From Kocuria soli (GTDB lineage Bacteria > Actinomycetota > Actinomycetes > Actinomycetales > Micrococcaceae), in contig NZ_RKMF01000001.1 of assembly GCF_003797835.1 (NCBI RefSeq), positions 248,001-312,000 of the forward strand: 64,000 nt of DNA. The letters run 5' to 3'. A program made the position numbers and the translations under genes. The notes beneath the pieces are model-generated. The model did not search any database. It was not told the DNA's origin and saw only the letters and a list, made by a program, of their open reading frames with translations. Positions 35,599 to 44,157 of this stretch are shown in pieces. How positions within the stretch are numbered: position 1 is the stretch's first letter; the number at the start of each line of letters is the position of its first letter.

Positions 35599-36213
35599 TC
35601 ACCGGCTGTCGGTCGGGCCGCGCAACCCGTCCAGGGCGATCTTGGCCACGGTGTCCGCCACGACGTCCGCACTGCCGATCGTCGTGGGGCGGTACCAGTC
35701 CACCAGGGAGTTGACCATGCCCAGCAGTAGACGCGGAGCCGCCACGGCGCTCACGTCCTGGCGGATCTGACCGTCCTCCTGCGCCCGGGTGATCAGTTCC
35801 CCGAGTTGGCGGGTGAATTGGCGCCGACGCTGCAGGGCCGCCATCTCGACCTCCGAGTTCCCGCGCAACCGCAGCAGCAGGGTCACGTACGGCATCTGCT
35901 CCACCAAGACCCGCACCGTCCCGCGCAGCACGGCCTCCAACTGGTCGACGGCGTCCAGCTTCTGGTCCTGAACCCGCTGGTACTCCGCCTCCAAGGCGTC
36001 CAGGGCCCGGTTGAGCGCCAGCTCGAGCAACTCCTCCTTGGAAGCCACGTGATGGTAGATCGCGGACTTGGTGATTCCGAGCTCTTCGGCGAGTTTCCCC
36101 ATCGACGTCGCGTCGTAGCCGTGTTCGTTGAACACCTGGACGCAGACCTGCAACAACTGTTCGCGGTCATACCCGGGCCGCCCACGGCGGACGGGACTGT
36201 GCGTGCTTGTCAT
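35599..36213 (-). CDS. paaR: TetR-family repressor, probable PaaR
   Basis: A 204-aa regulator: helix-turn-helix ATSMGKLAEELGITKSAIYH with HVASKEELL near residues 30-60, then a helical ligand domain. TetR-type PaaR repressors govern phenylacetate genes in many actinobacteria and beta-proteobacteria and respond to phenylacetyl-CoA (family knowledge). Position in the middle of the island and five TGACCGNNCGGTCA-like sites before paa units support the call. ATG 36213 is the best start. No copy of the motif is seen immediately upstream, so autoregulation is not evident. Confidence 0.78.
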   Translation of the reverse strand: MTSTHSPVRRGRPGYDREQLLQVCVQVFNEHGYDATSMGKLAEELGITKSAIYHHVASKEELLELALNRALDALEAEYQRVQDQKLDAVDQLEAVLRGTVRVLVEQMPYVTLLLRLRGNSEVEMAALQRRRQFTRQLGELITRAQEDGQIRQDVSAVAAPRLLLGMVNSLVDWYRPTTIGSADVVADTVAKIALDGLRGPTDSR

Positions 36214-36386
36214 GTCGTTGTACGGCTCTCGGTCGACGGGTCTGCGGCGGTGGGTGAACCATGGAGCAGACGGGAGAATGTGGCGGGAACCCACCCGGGT
36301 GTCGGGTGCGGACCGCCGGAAAGGTGGTAGCCAGCCTACGCGTCGGAGCACGCCGAGCGGGCGCCGCGGGGACATTTGGCGCAACA

Positions 36387-36446
36387 ACGGGCGCCCCGAG
36401 CCATGCCGTCCCTGACCAGGGACAAGGCATCGCTCGGGGCGCCCGT
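36387..36446 (-). terminator. Long nested hairpin after paaK
   Basis: An outer 15-bp perfect stem (36387-36401 with 36432-36446) is followed by ATGCC/GGCAT and GTCCCT/AGGGAC inner stems around a GACC loop. It lies 47 bases after the paaK stop in the direction of transcription and upstream of paaR. Confidence 0.75.
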
Positions 36447-36493
36447 GGCACCCGTGGGTTCCGCGTACCTGCCGCAAGGAGCCCACGGTGGGG

Positions 36494-37840
36494 TCACTTG
36501 TTGCGTTCGTCGAAGATCCGGCGGATCTTGCCAGAGGACCGCTGGAGGGACCCGGGTTCCTCGATCGTGATGGTGCAGGAGGAACCGATCTTGGTCTTGA
36601 TCTCCTGCTTGAGGTGCTTGGCAGCCTCCTCCGCGTTCTCCCGGGACGCGTCCTCACGGCGTTCGATCCGCACGGTCATCTGATCCATACGACCCGGACG
36701 GGTCAGGACGAGCTGGAAGTGGGGCGAAAGGGTGGGCTCCTGCAGTGCCAGTTCCTCGATCTGGGACGGGAACAGGTTGACGCCGCGCAGGATGATCATG
36801 TCGTCCGAACGCCCCGTGATGCGCCCCATGCGCCGGTGACCCGGGCGTGCCGTTCCGGGCAGCAACCGGGTGAGGTCGTGGGTCCGGTAACGGATGATCG
36901 GCAACGCTTCCTTGGTCAGCGCCGTGAACACGAGTTCACCCGGGCGACCGAGCTCCATGACCTCGTCCGTCATGGGATCGATGATCTCCGGGCGGAAGTG
37001 GTCCTCCCAGATGTGCGAACCGTCCTTGCTCTCCGCGGACTCGCCGGCCACGCCGGGGCCCATGACCTCGGAGAGGCCGTAGATGTCGGCGGCGGTGATG
37101 CCGAAGGTCTGCTCGATCTCCCGGCGCATCTCCTCCGTCCAGGGCTCGGCACCCAGGACGGCGTGCTTGAGGGAGGTTTCCTTGGGGTCCAGGCCCTGTG
37201 CGCGGAATCCGTCCGCAATGGTCAGCAGGTAGGTCGGTGTGGACAGGATCGCCTGGGGTTCGAAGTCCCGAATCAGCTGGACCTGCTTCTCCGTCTGGCC
37301 GCCGGACATGGGGATGACGGCGCAACCCAGTCGCTCGGCCCCGTAGTGCGCGCCCAACCCGCCCGTGAACAGGCCGTAGCCGTATGCGTTGTGCACCTTG
37401 TCCCCGGGGCGGATCCCGGAGAGCCGGAAGCAGCGGGCGACCAGCGTGCCCCAGGTCTGCAGTTCGTTCTCCGTGTAGGCCACCACGGTGGGCTGGCCGG
37501 TGGTTCCGGAGGAGGCGTGGATGCGCCGGATCTCGGACATGTCAACCGCGAAGGCCTTGAACGGGTAGGCCTTCCGGAGGAATTCCTTGTCCGTGTAGGG
37601 GAACAGCTTGAGGTCTTCGAGTTCCTTGAAGTCGTTCGGGTGCACGCCGTGGGCGTCGTAGAGCTCCCGGTAGGCGTCCACGCGCTCGTAGGCGTAGTGC
37701 AGGCTCCACCGCAGGCGCTCGAACTGCAACGCCTCGATCTGGTCCCGGCTCATCATCTCCTCGGGGTCCGGCTGAGACCGGTCCGCAGGGGGCGCGCTGG
37801 GGGTGTAGGGATTCTTCACGGCATCGGTGATGTCGGTCAT
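36494..37840 (-). CDS. paaK: Phenylacetate-CoA ligase
   Basis: A 448-aa adenylate-forming ligase that makes phenylacetyl-CoA, the first committed step and the source of the pathway inducer. The ATP-binding P-loop is HASSGTTGQPTVVAYT, with YGLSEVMGPGVAGE and GRSDDMIILRGVNLFPSQIEE as later adenylation motifs and a C-terminal lysine region SSGKIRRI. Length is typical of PaaK. ATG 37840 lies 11 bases after the paaI stop, so paaI-paaK form one minus-strand operon under the site at 38275. Confidence 0.93.
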   Translation of the reverse strand: MTDITDAVKNPYTPSAPPADRSQPDPEEMMSRDQIEALQFERLRWSLHYAYERVDAYRELYDAHGVHPNDFKELEDLKLFPYTDKEFLRKAYPFKAFAVDMSEIRRIHASSGTTGQPTVVAYTENELQTWGTLVARCFRLSGIRPGDKVHNAYGYGLFTGGLGAHYGAERLGCAVIPMSGGQTEKQVQLIRDFEPQAILSTPTYLLTIADGFRAQGLDPKETSLKHAVLGAEPWTEEMRREIEQTFGITAADIYGLSEVMGPGVAGESAESKDGSHIWEDHFRPEIIDPMTDEVMELGRPGELVFTALTKEALPIIRYRTHDLTRLLPGTARPGHRRMGRITGRSDDMIILRGVNLFPSQIEELALQEPTLSPHFQLVLTRPGRMDQMTVRIERREDASRENAEEAAKHLKQEIKTKIGSSCTITIEEPGSLQRSSGKIRRIFDERNK

Positions 37841-37851
37841 GACAAGTCCTC

Positions 37852-38259
37852 TCAGGCTTCCTTGGGCGCAGGGATCGTGCGGTAGCGACCGCGGAACAAC
37901 ACGACCACGGTCTGCTCGTGGCGCACGGTGATGTCGCAGATTCCGCTTCGTCCGTTCTGCTGCAGAAGGTGACCCTCCGCTTCCAGGACGTCCCCGGCCC
38001 GGGTGGGTGCCAGGAAATTGATGTCCACACCGGTTGCAACGGTCACGGTGCCGTCGTCGTCGGTGGGGTGATTGCACGTGAGCGCAAAGCACGTGTCGGC
38101 CAGGGTGAAGACCATGCCGCCGTGACTGATGCCGAACCCGTTGACCATCTCCTCGCGCACCGTCATCTGTACGACGGCGTGGCCGTGTTCGGCTGCAACG
38201 ACCTCAATACCCATCCACCGGGTAGCGGCGTCGTTGGCCAGGATCTTGTGCTCTCCCAC
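37852..38259 (-). CDS. paaI: Hydroxyphenylacetyl-CoA thioesterase PaaI
   Basis: A 135-aa hotdog thioesterase of the PaaI clade: NGFGISHGGMVFTLADTCFALTCN (cited by its SHGG and D motifs) holds the active-site region. PaaI releases CoA from ring-hydroxylated or dead-end phenylacetyl-CoA derivatives and prevents CoA depletion. GTG 38259 has GGAGG five bases upstream, better than an upstream extension. It is first in the paaI-paaK operon, divergent from paaABCDE. Confidence 0.88.
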   Translation of the reverse strand: MGEHKILANDAATRWMGIEVVAAEHGHAVVQMTVREEMVNGFGISHGGMVFTLADTCFALTCNHPTDDDGTVTVATGVDINFLAPTRAGDVLEAEGHLLQQNGRSGICDITVRHEQTVVVLFRGRYRTIPAPKEA

Positions 38260-38274
38260 GCAACCTCCCAAAAA

Positions 38275-38293
38275 TGACCGATCGGTCAGTAAT
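38275..38293 (+). promoter_or_regulatory. PaaR-type operator candidate at paaI
   Basis: TGACCGATCGGTCAGTAAT includes the perfect 14-base palindrome TGACCGATCGGTCA. It starts 16 bases upstream of the paaI start codon on the minus strand. On that strand a TTGACA box lies upstream at 38322-38328, without a clear -10. Confidence 0.7.
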
Positions 38294-38344
38294 GACCACA
38301 GAGAACCATTGCGCCGCCGTTGTGTCAAGACTCACAAAACGGCA

Positions 38345-38374
38345 TTGACGACGACGGCACCGTACGCCTATCCT
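38345..38374 (+). promoter_or_regulatory. Promoter of the paaABCDE operon
   Basis: TTGACG (38345-38350) and TATCCT (38369-38374) with an 18-base spacer are a strong sigma70-type match. The operator candidate starts on the last base of the -10 box, so bound repressor would block initiation. Confidence 0.6.
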
Positions 38375-38392
38375 GACCGAACGGTCAGTAAA
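38374..38392 (+). promoter_or_regulatory. PaaR-type operator candidate at paaA
   Basis: TGACCGAACGGTCAGTAAA contains the palindrome TGACCG-AA-CGGTCA and the GTAA extension seen in the 38275 site. It covers the expected transcription start, 107 bases before paaA. With the 38275 site it frames the divergent paaI/paaA promoter region. Confidence 0.7.
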
Positions 38393-38499
38393 TGCCGTGA
38401 GCTGTTCACCGCCCCATCACACCGATCCGACCGCCGATCAACTCATCGACAGTGGGCAAGCAGCATGAGCCAGGGACATGAGCCAGGGAAGGGACAGTC

Positions 38500-39474
38500 A
38501 TGACCGACCAAGAAGCCACTCAGCAGGAAACCACCGGCCAGGAGTACTTCGACCACCTCATCGAGCAGGACTCCCGCGTGGAACCGCGCGACTGGATGCC
38601 GGAGGCCTACCGCAAGACCCTGACCCGCCAGGTGTCCCAGCACGCGCACTCCGAGATCATCGGCATGCAGCCGGAAGCCAACTGGATCACCCGTGCGCCG
38701 TCGTTGAAGCGCAAGGCCATCCTGATGGCCAAGGTGCAGGACGAAGCCGGCCACGGCCTCTACCTCTACTCGGCGGCCGAGACGCTGGGCACCCCGCGCG
38801 ACGTGCTCAACCAACAGTTGCTGGACGGCAAGGCCAAGTACTCCTCGATCTTCAACTACCCCGCCCGCACCTGGGCGGACATCGGCGCCATCGGTTGGCT
38901 GGTCGACGGGGCCGCGATCTGCAATCAGGTCCCGCTGTGCCGCGCCTCCTACGGGCCCTACGGACGCGCCATGGTCCGGATCTGCAAGGAGGAGTCCTTC
39001 CACCAGCGCCAGGGCTGGGAGATCCTCTACGAGCTCTCCAACGGAACCCCCGAGCAGAAGCAGATGGCGCAGGACGCCGTGAACCGCTTCTACGGTCCGG
39101 CCCTGCAGATGTTCGGCCCGCCGGATGCCGATTCCCCGCACTCCCAGCAGTCCATGGACTGGAAGATCAAGCGGTTCTCCAACGACGACCTGCGTCAGCG
39201 CTTCGTGGACATGATCGTGCCGCAGGTCGAGGCCCTGGGCCTGACCCTGCCCGACCCGGACCTCAAGTGGAACGAGGACCGCGGCCATTACGACTACGGC
39301 GAGCTCGACTGGGAGGAGTTCTTCGCGGTCATCAAGGGCCAGGGGCCGTGCAACCGGCAGCGCATGCAGCGTCGTCGTGAAGCCCACCGTGAAGGCGCCT
39401 GGGTCCGCGAGGCCGCAGCAGCGTACGCAGAAAAGACCAGCCAGACCGCCGCATCGGCACTGATCGGAGCCTGA
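38500..39474 (+). CDS. paaA: Ring 1,2-phenylacetyl-CoA epoxidase subunit A
   Basis: The 324-aa catalytic diiron subunit of the phenylacetyl-CoA monooxygenase. Diiron ligand segments typical of PaaA are visible: [12 protein letters not shown] and [13 protein letters not shown]. It forms the core with PaaC, with electrons from PaaE. ATG 38500 is preceded by GGGAAGGGA. It is the first gene of a six-gene operon paaABCDE-paaG with very short spacings. Confidence 0.95.
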   Translation: MTDQEATQQETTGQEYFDHLIEQDSRVEPRDWMPEAYRKTLTRQVSQHAHSEIIGMQPEANWITRAPSLKRKAILMAKVQDEAGHGLYLYSAAETLGTPRDVLNQQLLDGKAKYSSIFNYPARTWADIGAIGWLVDGAAICNQVPLCRASYGPYGRAMVRICKEESFHQRQGWEILYELSNGTPEQKQMAQDAVNRFYGPALQMFGPPDADSPHSQQSMDWKIKRFSNDDLRQRFVDMIVPQVEALGLTLPDPDLKWNEDRGHYDYGELDWEEFFAVIKGQGPCNRQRMQRRREAHREGAWVREAAAAYAEKTSQTAASALIGA

Positions 39475-39479
39475 GACAC

Positions 39480-39881
39480 ATGAGCGACAACACTTCGGAG
39501 CAGAACACCGGCATCGGCGGCGCAGAGGCCACGGGGTCCCAGCCCACCCCCATCTCGGACGCCCAGAGCCACCCGAGCAACAGCGGGTCCAAGGCGGGCT
39601 CGGAGGCCTGGCCCATGTGGGAGGTGTTCGTGCGTTCCTCGCGCGGCCTGTCCCACGTCCACGCCGGCTCCCTGCACGCCCCGGACGCCACCATGGCCGT
39701 GCGCAACGCCCGTGACCTGTACACCCGCCGCAACGAAGGCACCTCCGTGTGGGTGGTTCCCTCCGAGGCCGTGACCTCCTCCGACCCCGACTCCAAGGGC
39801 GGGTACTTCGAATCCGCTGCGGGCAAGGCCTACCGCCACGCCACGTACTACACCAAGAGCGAAGGGGTGAAGCACCTGTGA
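39480..39881 (+). CDS. paaB: Ring 1,2-phenylacetyl-CoA epoxidase subunit B
   Basis: A 133-aa PaaB protein. The conserved WPMWEVFVRSSRGLSHVHAG region starts near residue 43 and is followed by ARDLYTRRNEGTSVWVVP. The first ~40 residues are a low-complexity extension compared with the usual ~95 aa. PaaB bridges PaaAC dimers in the complex. It starts five bases after paaA and overlaps paaC by four. Confidence 0.93.
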   Translation: MSDNTSEQNTGIGGAEATGSQPTPISDAQSHPSNSGSKAGSEAWPMWEVFVRSSRGLSHVHAGSLHAPDATMAVRNARDLYTRRNEGTSVWVVPSEAVTSSDPDSKGGYFESAAGKAYRHATYYTKSEGVKHL

Positions 39882-40705
39882 GCTTCGCAGCCACCGAATC
39901 GGCCACCACGCAGTCGGCCGGCGACGCCATCACCCCCGAGGACCTCACCGCACAGGGGGTCAAGGCCGACGAGGCCGTGGCCCGCTACGCGATGATGCTC
40001 GGCGACGACTCCCTGATGCTCGCCCAGCGCCTGGGCCACTGGATCTCCCGCGCGCCGGAACTCGAGGAGGACATCGCCCTGGGCAACATCGCCCTGGACC
40101 TCCTGGGCCACGCCCGCTTCTTCCTGACCTACGCGGGGACCGCGTGGGGCAAGACCGAGGACGACCTGGCCTACTTCCGCGACGAGGAGGAGTTCCGCTC
40201 CTGCCGTCTGGTCGAGCAGGAGAACGGCGACTTCGGTCGCACGATCGCCCGCCAGCTGGTCTTCAGCTACTACCAGTACGAGCTCTACCGCCGCCTGGTG
40301 AACTCGACCGACCGGACCCTCGCCGCCATCGCGGCCAAGGCACTCAAGGAGGTCGAGTACCACCAGGACCACGCCACCCAGTGGACGCTGCGCCTCGGCC
40401 TGGGCACTGAGGAGTCCAACCGTCGGCTCCAGGAGGGCTTCGACGTCGTCTGGCCCTACATCGACGAGTTGTTCCTGGACGTCGAGCAGGTCGCAGAACT
40501 CGGCAACCGGGCGGTCCTGCCGTCGTCCTTGCGCGAGGACACCATGGCCCGTGTGACCAAGGCCCTCGAGGAAGCGCACCTCACGGTCCCGGATGTCAAG
40601 CCGGCCTTCGGTTCCGACCGCACGGGACGGTTCTCCGAGCAGCGGGGTTACATCCTGGCCGAGATGCAGGTGCTCGCCCGCCAGCATCCCGGCGCCACGT
40701 GGTGA
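39878..40705 (+). CDS. paaC: Ring 1,2-phenylacetyl-CoA epoxidase subunit C
   Basis: A 275-aa ferritin-like structural partner of PaaA. MLGDDSLMLAQRLGHWISRAP and LGNIALDLLGHARFFLTYAG, cited by their cores, and KEVEYHQDHATQW are typical. GTG 39878 overlaps the paaB stop as GTGA. PaaC stabilises PaaA and is not itself catalytic in the characterised complex. Confidence 0.93.
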   Translation: MSFAATESATTQSAGDAITPEDLTAQGVKADEAVARYAMMLGDDSLMLAQRLGHWISRAPELEEDIALGNIALDLLGHARFFLTYAGTAWGKTEDDLAYFRDEEEFRSCRLVEQENGDFGRTIARQLVFSYYQYELYRRLVNSTDRTLAAIAAKALKEVEYHQDHATQWTLRLGLGTEESNRRLQEGFDVVWPYIDELFLDVEQVAELGNRAVLPSSLREDTMARVTKALEEAHLTVPDVKPAFGSDRTGRFSEQRGYILAEMQVLARQHPGATW

Positions 40706-40713
40706 GGTGCACC

Positions 40714-41322
40714 GTGACTGCGTCCCAGATGCCCGGCGGCCCCGAGATCCCGCGGATGGATTTCGAGCAGGACCCGAACGCCGTTCCGCGTCCGGTGGGT
40801 CAGGCCGTGCCCGTTCGCGACGACGAACTGCGTCCCGCGGATCCCGTCGCGGCGCGGATCTGGGACGTGGCCGCGACGGTCAACGACCCGGAGATCCCCG
40901 TCCTGTCCGTTGCCGACCTGGGCATCCTGCGGGAGGCCCGGGCGGATGGTGAGGGTGGCGCCGTCGTCGTCATCACCCCCACCTACTCCGGGTGCCCCGC
41001 GATGGAAACCATCACGGCGGACCTGCGGGCGGCCCTGGGCGACGACGGTTTCTCGCCGGTGCGCGTGGAAACCGTCCTGGAGCCCGCCTGGACAACCGAC
41101 TGGATGACGGAGGACGGGTGCCGCAAGCTCAACGAGTACGGCATCGCCCCGCCCACCGGGCGCGCCGCAGCGGGCCCCGTGACGCTGACCCTGGGTGTGA
41201 AGTGCCCGCGGTGCAACTCCCTGTCCACGCGAGAGATGACCCATTTCGGCTCGACCTCCTGCAAATCCCTGTGGGTCTGCAACGACTGCCTAGAACCCTT
41301 CGACCACTTCAAGGTGCACTGA
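40714..41322 (+). CDS. paaD: Phenylacetate-CoA oxygenase assembly protein PaaD
   Basis: A 202-aa protein with a MIP18/DUF59 domain (ATVNDPEIPVLSVADLGILR, then TPTYSGCPAMETI with the reactive cysteine) and a C-terminal four-cysteine zinc-ribbon-like part (CPRCNS and CNDC). PaaD is thought to help iron-sulfur or diiron maturation of the epoxygenase. The N-terminal ~45 residues are extra. GTG 40714 follows GAGGTG; ATG 40729 is an alternative. Confidence 0.9.
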   Translation: MTASQMPGGPEIPRMDFEQDPNAVPRPVGQAVPVRDDELRPADPVAARIWDVAATVNDPEIPVLSVADLGILREARADGEGGAVVVITPTYSGCPAMETITADLRAALGDDGFSPVRVETVLEPAWTTDWMTEDGCRKLNEYGIAPPTGRAAAGPVTLTLGVKCPRCNSLSTREMTHFGSTSCKSLWVCNDCLEPFDHFKVH

Positions 41323-42521
41323 TGAGCGAAACGATTGACACCGACGTCACCGGTACCGACGCCGAAGCCACCCCCGGCCGCCGTCGGGCCACCTTCCACA
41401 CGCTGCGTGTGTCCGAGGTCCGCCCGCTGACCGCGGAATCCGTGGAGGTCACCTTCCACGTGCCCGACGAACTGGCGGGCGACTACGACTACGCGCCGGG
41501 CCAGTACGTTGCTCTGCGCGCGCAGATCGACGGGCAGGAGGTCCGCCGGTCGTACTCGATCTGCGCCGAGCCCGTACGCGGTCAGGTCAAGGTGGCCATC
41601 AAGAAGACCCTGGGCGGCGTCTTCTCCACCTGGGCCAACGAGAACCTCAAGGTCGGTGACGAACTGGAGGTCATGAACCCGCAGGGTGCGTTCACGTCGA
41701 CCCATTCGGTCAACATCACCTCCATGAACGACGCCGAACGACTGGCCGCGGCCGAGGTTGCCAAGAACGCGCACGTTCACCTGGTGGCCTTTGCCGCCGG
41801 GTCCGGCATCACACCGATCATGGCGATCACCCGGGCAGTCCTCAATGCCTCCGCGAACTCCTCCGTGGACCTGGTGTACGCCAACAAGTCGGCCTCCGAC
41901 GTGATGTTCGCCGAGGAACTGGGGGATCTGAAGGACCGCTACCCCTCCCGGTTCGCGATCCACCACGTGCTCTCCCGCGAGCAGCGCATCAACCCGCTCA
42001 TGTCCGGGCGTATCGACCACGAAAAGCTGGGCGAGCTGCTGGACCACGTGATCCAGGTGGACCGGACCGACGAATGGTTCCTGTGCGGGCCGTTCGAGCT
42101 GGTGCAGCTGTGCCGGGACACCCTGGCCGACCGTGGTGTTCCCGCGGAGAACATCCGCTTCGAACTGTTCACCACGGGCAACCCAGCGGATCCGCAGGGT
42201 CAGACCGGCCGCGTGGTCCACGTGGATCCCAAGGGCGACAACGTGGAGATCACGTTCACGCTGGACGGGCTGACCGGCGAGGTGGCCTCGCCCGTCGCGG
42301 CCCGCGAAACCGTGCTGAACGCGGCCCTGCGCGCCCGGCCCGACGTCCCGTTCGCCTGTGCGGGCGGAGTGTGCGGAACGTGCCGCGCCAAGGTGGTCGA
42401 GGGCGAGTACGAGATGGCCGAGAACTTCGCGCTGGAGCCGGACGAGGTGGAGAAGGGCTACGTCCTGACCTGCCAGACCCGGGCACAGGGCAAGACCTTG
42501 ACCGTGGACTACGACGCCTGA
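41322..42521 (+). CDS. paaE: Phenylacetate-CoA oxygenase reductase PaaE
   Basis: A 399-aa ferredoxin-NADP reductase/ferredoxin fusion that feeds electrons to PaaA. Order: FAD domain with RRSYSICAEP, NAD(P) domain with FAAGSGITPIMAI and CGPFELV, and a C-terminal plant-type [2Fe-2S] domain with Cys346, Cys351 and Cys354 plus the distal Cys in VLTCQTR. The ATG shares one base with the paaD stop (TGATG). Confidence 0.94.
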   Translation: MSETIDTDVTGTDAEATPGRRRATFHTLRVSEVRPLTAESVEVTFHVPDELAGDYDYAPGQYVALRAQIDGQEVRRSYSICAEPVRGQVKVAIKKTLGGVFSTWANENLKVGDELEVMNPQGAFTSTHSVNITSMNDAERLAAAEVAKNAHVHLVAFAAGSGITPIMAITRAVLNASANSSVDLVYANKSASDVMFAEELGDLKDRYPSRFAIHHVLSREQRINPLMSGRIDHEKLGELLDHVIQVDRTDEWFLCGPFELVQLCRDTLADRGVPAENIRFELFTTGNPADPQGQTGRVVHVDPKGDNVEITFTLDGLTGEVASPVAARETVLNAALRARPDVPFACAGGVCGTCRAKVVEGEYEMAENFALEPDEVEKGYVLTCQTRAQGKTLTVDYDA

Positions 42522-42531
42522 GGAGGCCCGC

Positions 42532-43305
42532 GTGATCGAACTTGCGATCGACAACGCCGTCGCGGAGGTCACCCTCAACGCGCCGCAGAAGATGAACGCC
42601 CTGGACGAAGCGGCCATCACCGAGTTGGGCGAGGCCTACGACCAGGCGGCCTCCGCCGGGGTGCGCGCCATGGTCCTGCGCGGTGAGGGCCGCGGGTTCT
42701 GCGCGGGCCGTGACATCTCGGGCGTGGACCCTGCCACCGACGACGTGCACGCCTACCTGTCCGAGGCACTGACCCCGGTGCTGCGCCGCATGGCCGAGTT
42801 CCCTGCGCCGACCTTCGCCGCCGTCCAGGGCCCGTGCCTGGGCGTGGGTCTGGGACTAGCCATCGCGACCGACGTCGTCTACGTGGCCGAGGACGCCAAG
42901 ATCGGATCGCCGTTTGCCAACCTGGGTGCCACGCTGGACTCCGGCGGGCACGCGTTGTTCGTCGAGCGACTGGGTGCCCATCGGACGCTGGACCTGATCT
43001 ACACCGCCGAGTTGATCAGCGGGTCGGAGGCGGTGCGTTCCGGACTGTTCTCCCGTGCTCTCCCGTCCGAGGACCTTCTGGAGTTCACCCGTTCAACGGC
43101 CACCCGCGTGGCCTCCGGGGCAACCCAGGCGTTCCTGGCGTCCAAGAAGCTCGTGGCCCAGCTGCGCGATGAACGCATCGGGTTGTGGGAGTCCTTGGCC
43201 CAGGAGAACGACCTCCAGGCGGCGCTGTGTTCTTCGGCCGACTACGCGGAGGGCTTCAAGGCCTTCCAGGAGAAGCGCAAACCGACGTTCACGGGCCGCG
43301 CCTGA
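42532..43305 (+). CDS. paaG: Probable 1,2-epoxyphenylacetyl-CoA isomerase
   Basis: A 257-aa crotonase-fold enzyme. The oxyanion hole is formed by RGFCAGRDISG and GPCLGVGLGLAIATD, and the catalytic region reads LGATLDSGG, the DSGG pattern of PaaG-type isomerases rather than the hydratase glutamate. It would convert the ring epoxide to oxepin-CoA, the substrate of PaaZ. GTG 42532 begins ten bases after paaE with GAGG upstream, so it ends the paaABCDE operon. The hairpin repeat at 43319 follows. Confidence 0.85.
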   Translation: MIELAIDNAVAEVTLNAPQKMNALDEAAITELGEAYDQAASAGVRAMVLRGEGRGFCAGRDISGVDPATDDVHAYLSEALTPVLRRMAEFPAPTFAAVQGPCLGVGLGLAIATDVVYVAEDAKIGSPFANLGATLDSGGHALFVERLGAHRTLDLIYTAELISGSEAVRSGLFSRALPSEDLLEFTRSTATRVASGATQAFLASKKLVAQLRDERIGLWESLAQENDLQAALCSSADYAEGFKAFQEKRKPTFTGRA

Positions 43306-43318
43306 GCCCTTCCCATTC

Positions 43319-43381
43319 CGTCGAACCCTCGCGAAACTCGCGCATCAGGGGCTGATGGGCGAGTTTCGCGAGGGTTCGGCG
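43319..43381. repeat. 63-base hairpin repeat, copy 2
   Basis: A nearly perfect stem of about 30 bp with a GGG loop. The arm CGAACCCTCGCGAAACTCGC and its complement match copy 1 at 31499-31565 apart from a few substitutions. It lies between paaG and the convergent thioesterase gene and probably terminates both. Confidence 0.8.
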
Positions 43382-43386
43382 GGTAG

Positions 43387-43956
43387 CTACTTCAGGAAGC
43401 ACGTGATGCGGGCGGTGCAGACCCGCTGGCCGGCGTCGTCGACGACGACGATCTCGTGGCTGGTGGCCGTCCGGCCCAGGCGGATGGGCGTGGCCGTGGC
43501 GGTCACGTGGCCGCTGGTCGCCGACTTGTGGTGCGTGGCGTTGACGTCCACTCCCACGGCGGCCTGCCCGGTTCGAGAGGCGTGGATGAAGGCCCCGATC
43601 GACGCGACCGACTCGCACAGTGCGATGGTGGACCCTCCGTGCAACAGCCCCATGGGCTGCCGATTGCCCTCGACCGGCATCCGCGCCACCACCCGCTCCG
43701 TCGAGGCCTCCAGGTAGGTCACCCCCAGGCGCTGGTCCAGCTGACCGGGGCGGGAGTTGAGCAGGGCCACCGGATCTTCCGCCTTCGCGAGTTCGGCGGC
43801 GCTGGCTGCGGTCTGGGTGGTGGTCTCCTCGGATGGCATGGCACCGGCGAGCCTGGGCGCCCGGTAGTCGGCGGGCGCAGGGTCCTCACGCAACCAGCGG
43901 TCGGAGTCGGCTGCGGTGGGGTCCTCGTGCATGTGCGGGGATCCTGGCTGGTTCAC
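43387..43956 (-). CDS. Hotdog-fold (PaaI-like) thioesterase, paralogue of the 31569 gene
   Basis: A 189-aa protein: an N-terminal ~70-residue Ala/Glu/Thr-rich extension and a C-terminal hotdog domain with GNRQPMGLLHGGSTIALCES, AVGVDVNATHHKSA and VCTARITCFLK. It is paralogous to the thioesterase at 31569-31991. GTG 43956 has GAGGAG upstream. The substrate is unknown; it may be a proofreading thioesterase for phenylacetate CoA esters. It lies at the right edge of the paa island, and no operator copy was seen upstream. Confidence 0.8.
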   Translation of the reverse strand: MNQPGSPHMHEDPTAADSDRWLREDPAPADYRAPRLAGAMPSEETTTQTAASAAELAKAEDPVALLNSRPGQLDQRLGVTYLEASTERVVARMPVEGNRQPMGLLHGGSTIALCESVASIGAFIHASRTGQAAVGVDVNATHHKSATSGHVTATATPIRLGRTATSHEIVVVDDAGQRVCTARITCFLK

Positions 43957-44157
43957 GGGTGCTCCTCGGGTCGCGGATTCGTCATGCCGTTGTGTTCTGC
44001 ATCATCTGTCATCAACCGCCGGGATCGCTACACTCACCAATAAGCGTGTCACGTCACGTAAATCATGGGGTGGTGGCCCCGGTTGCTCCCGGCGCGCCGA
44101 CAAGCCCCGAGGCCCCGCACCGACCAGCAAACGCAACAGCAACAGCTAGGAGCAGTC

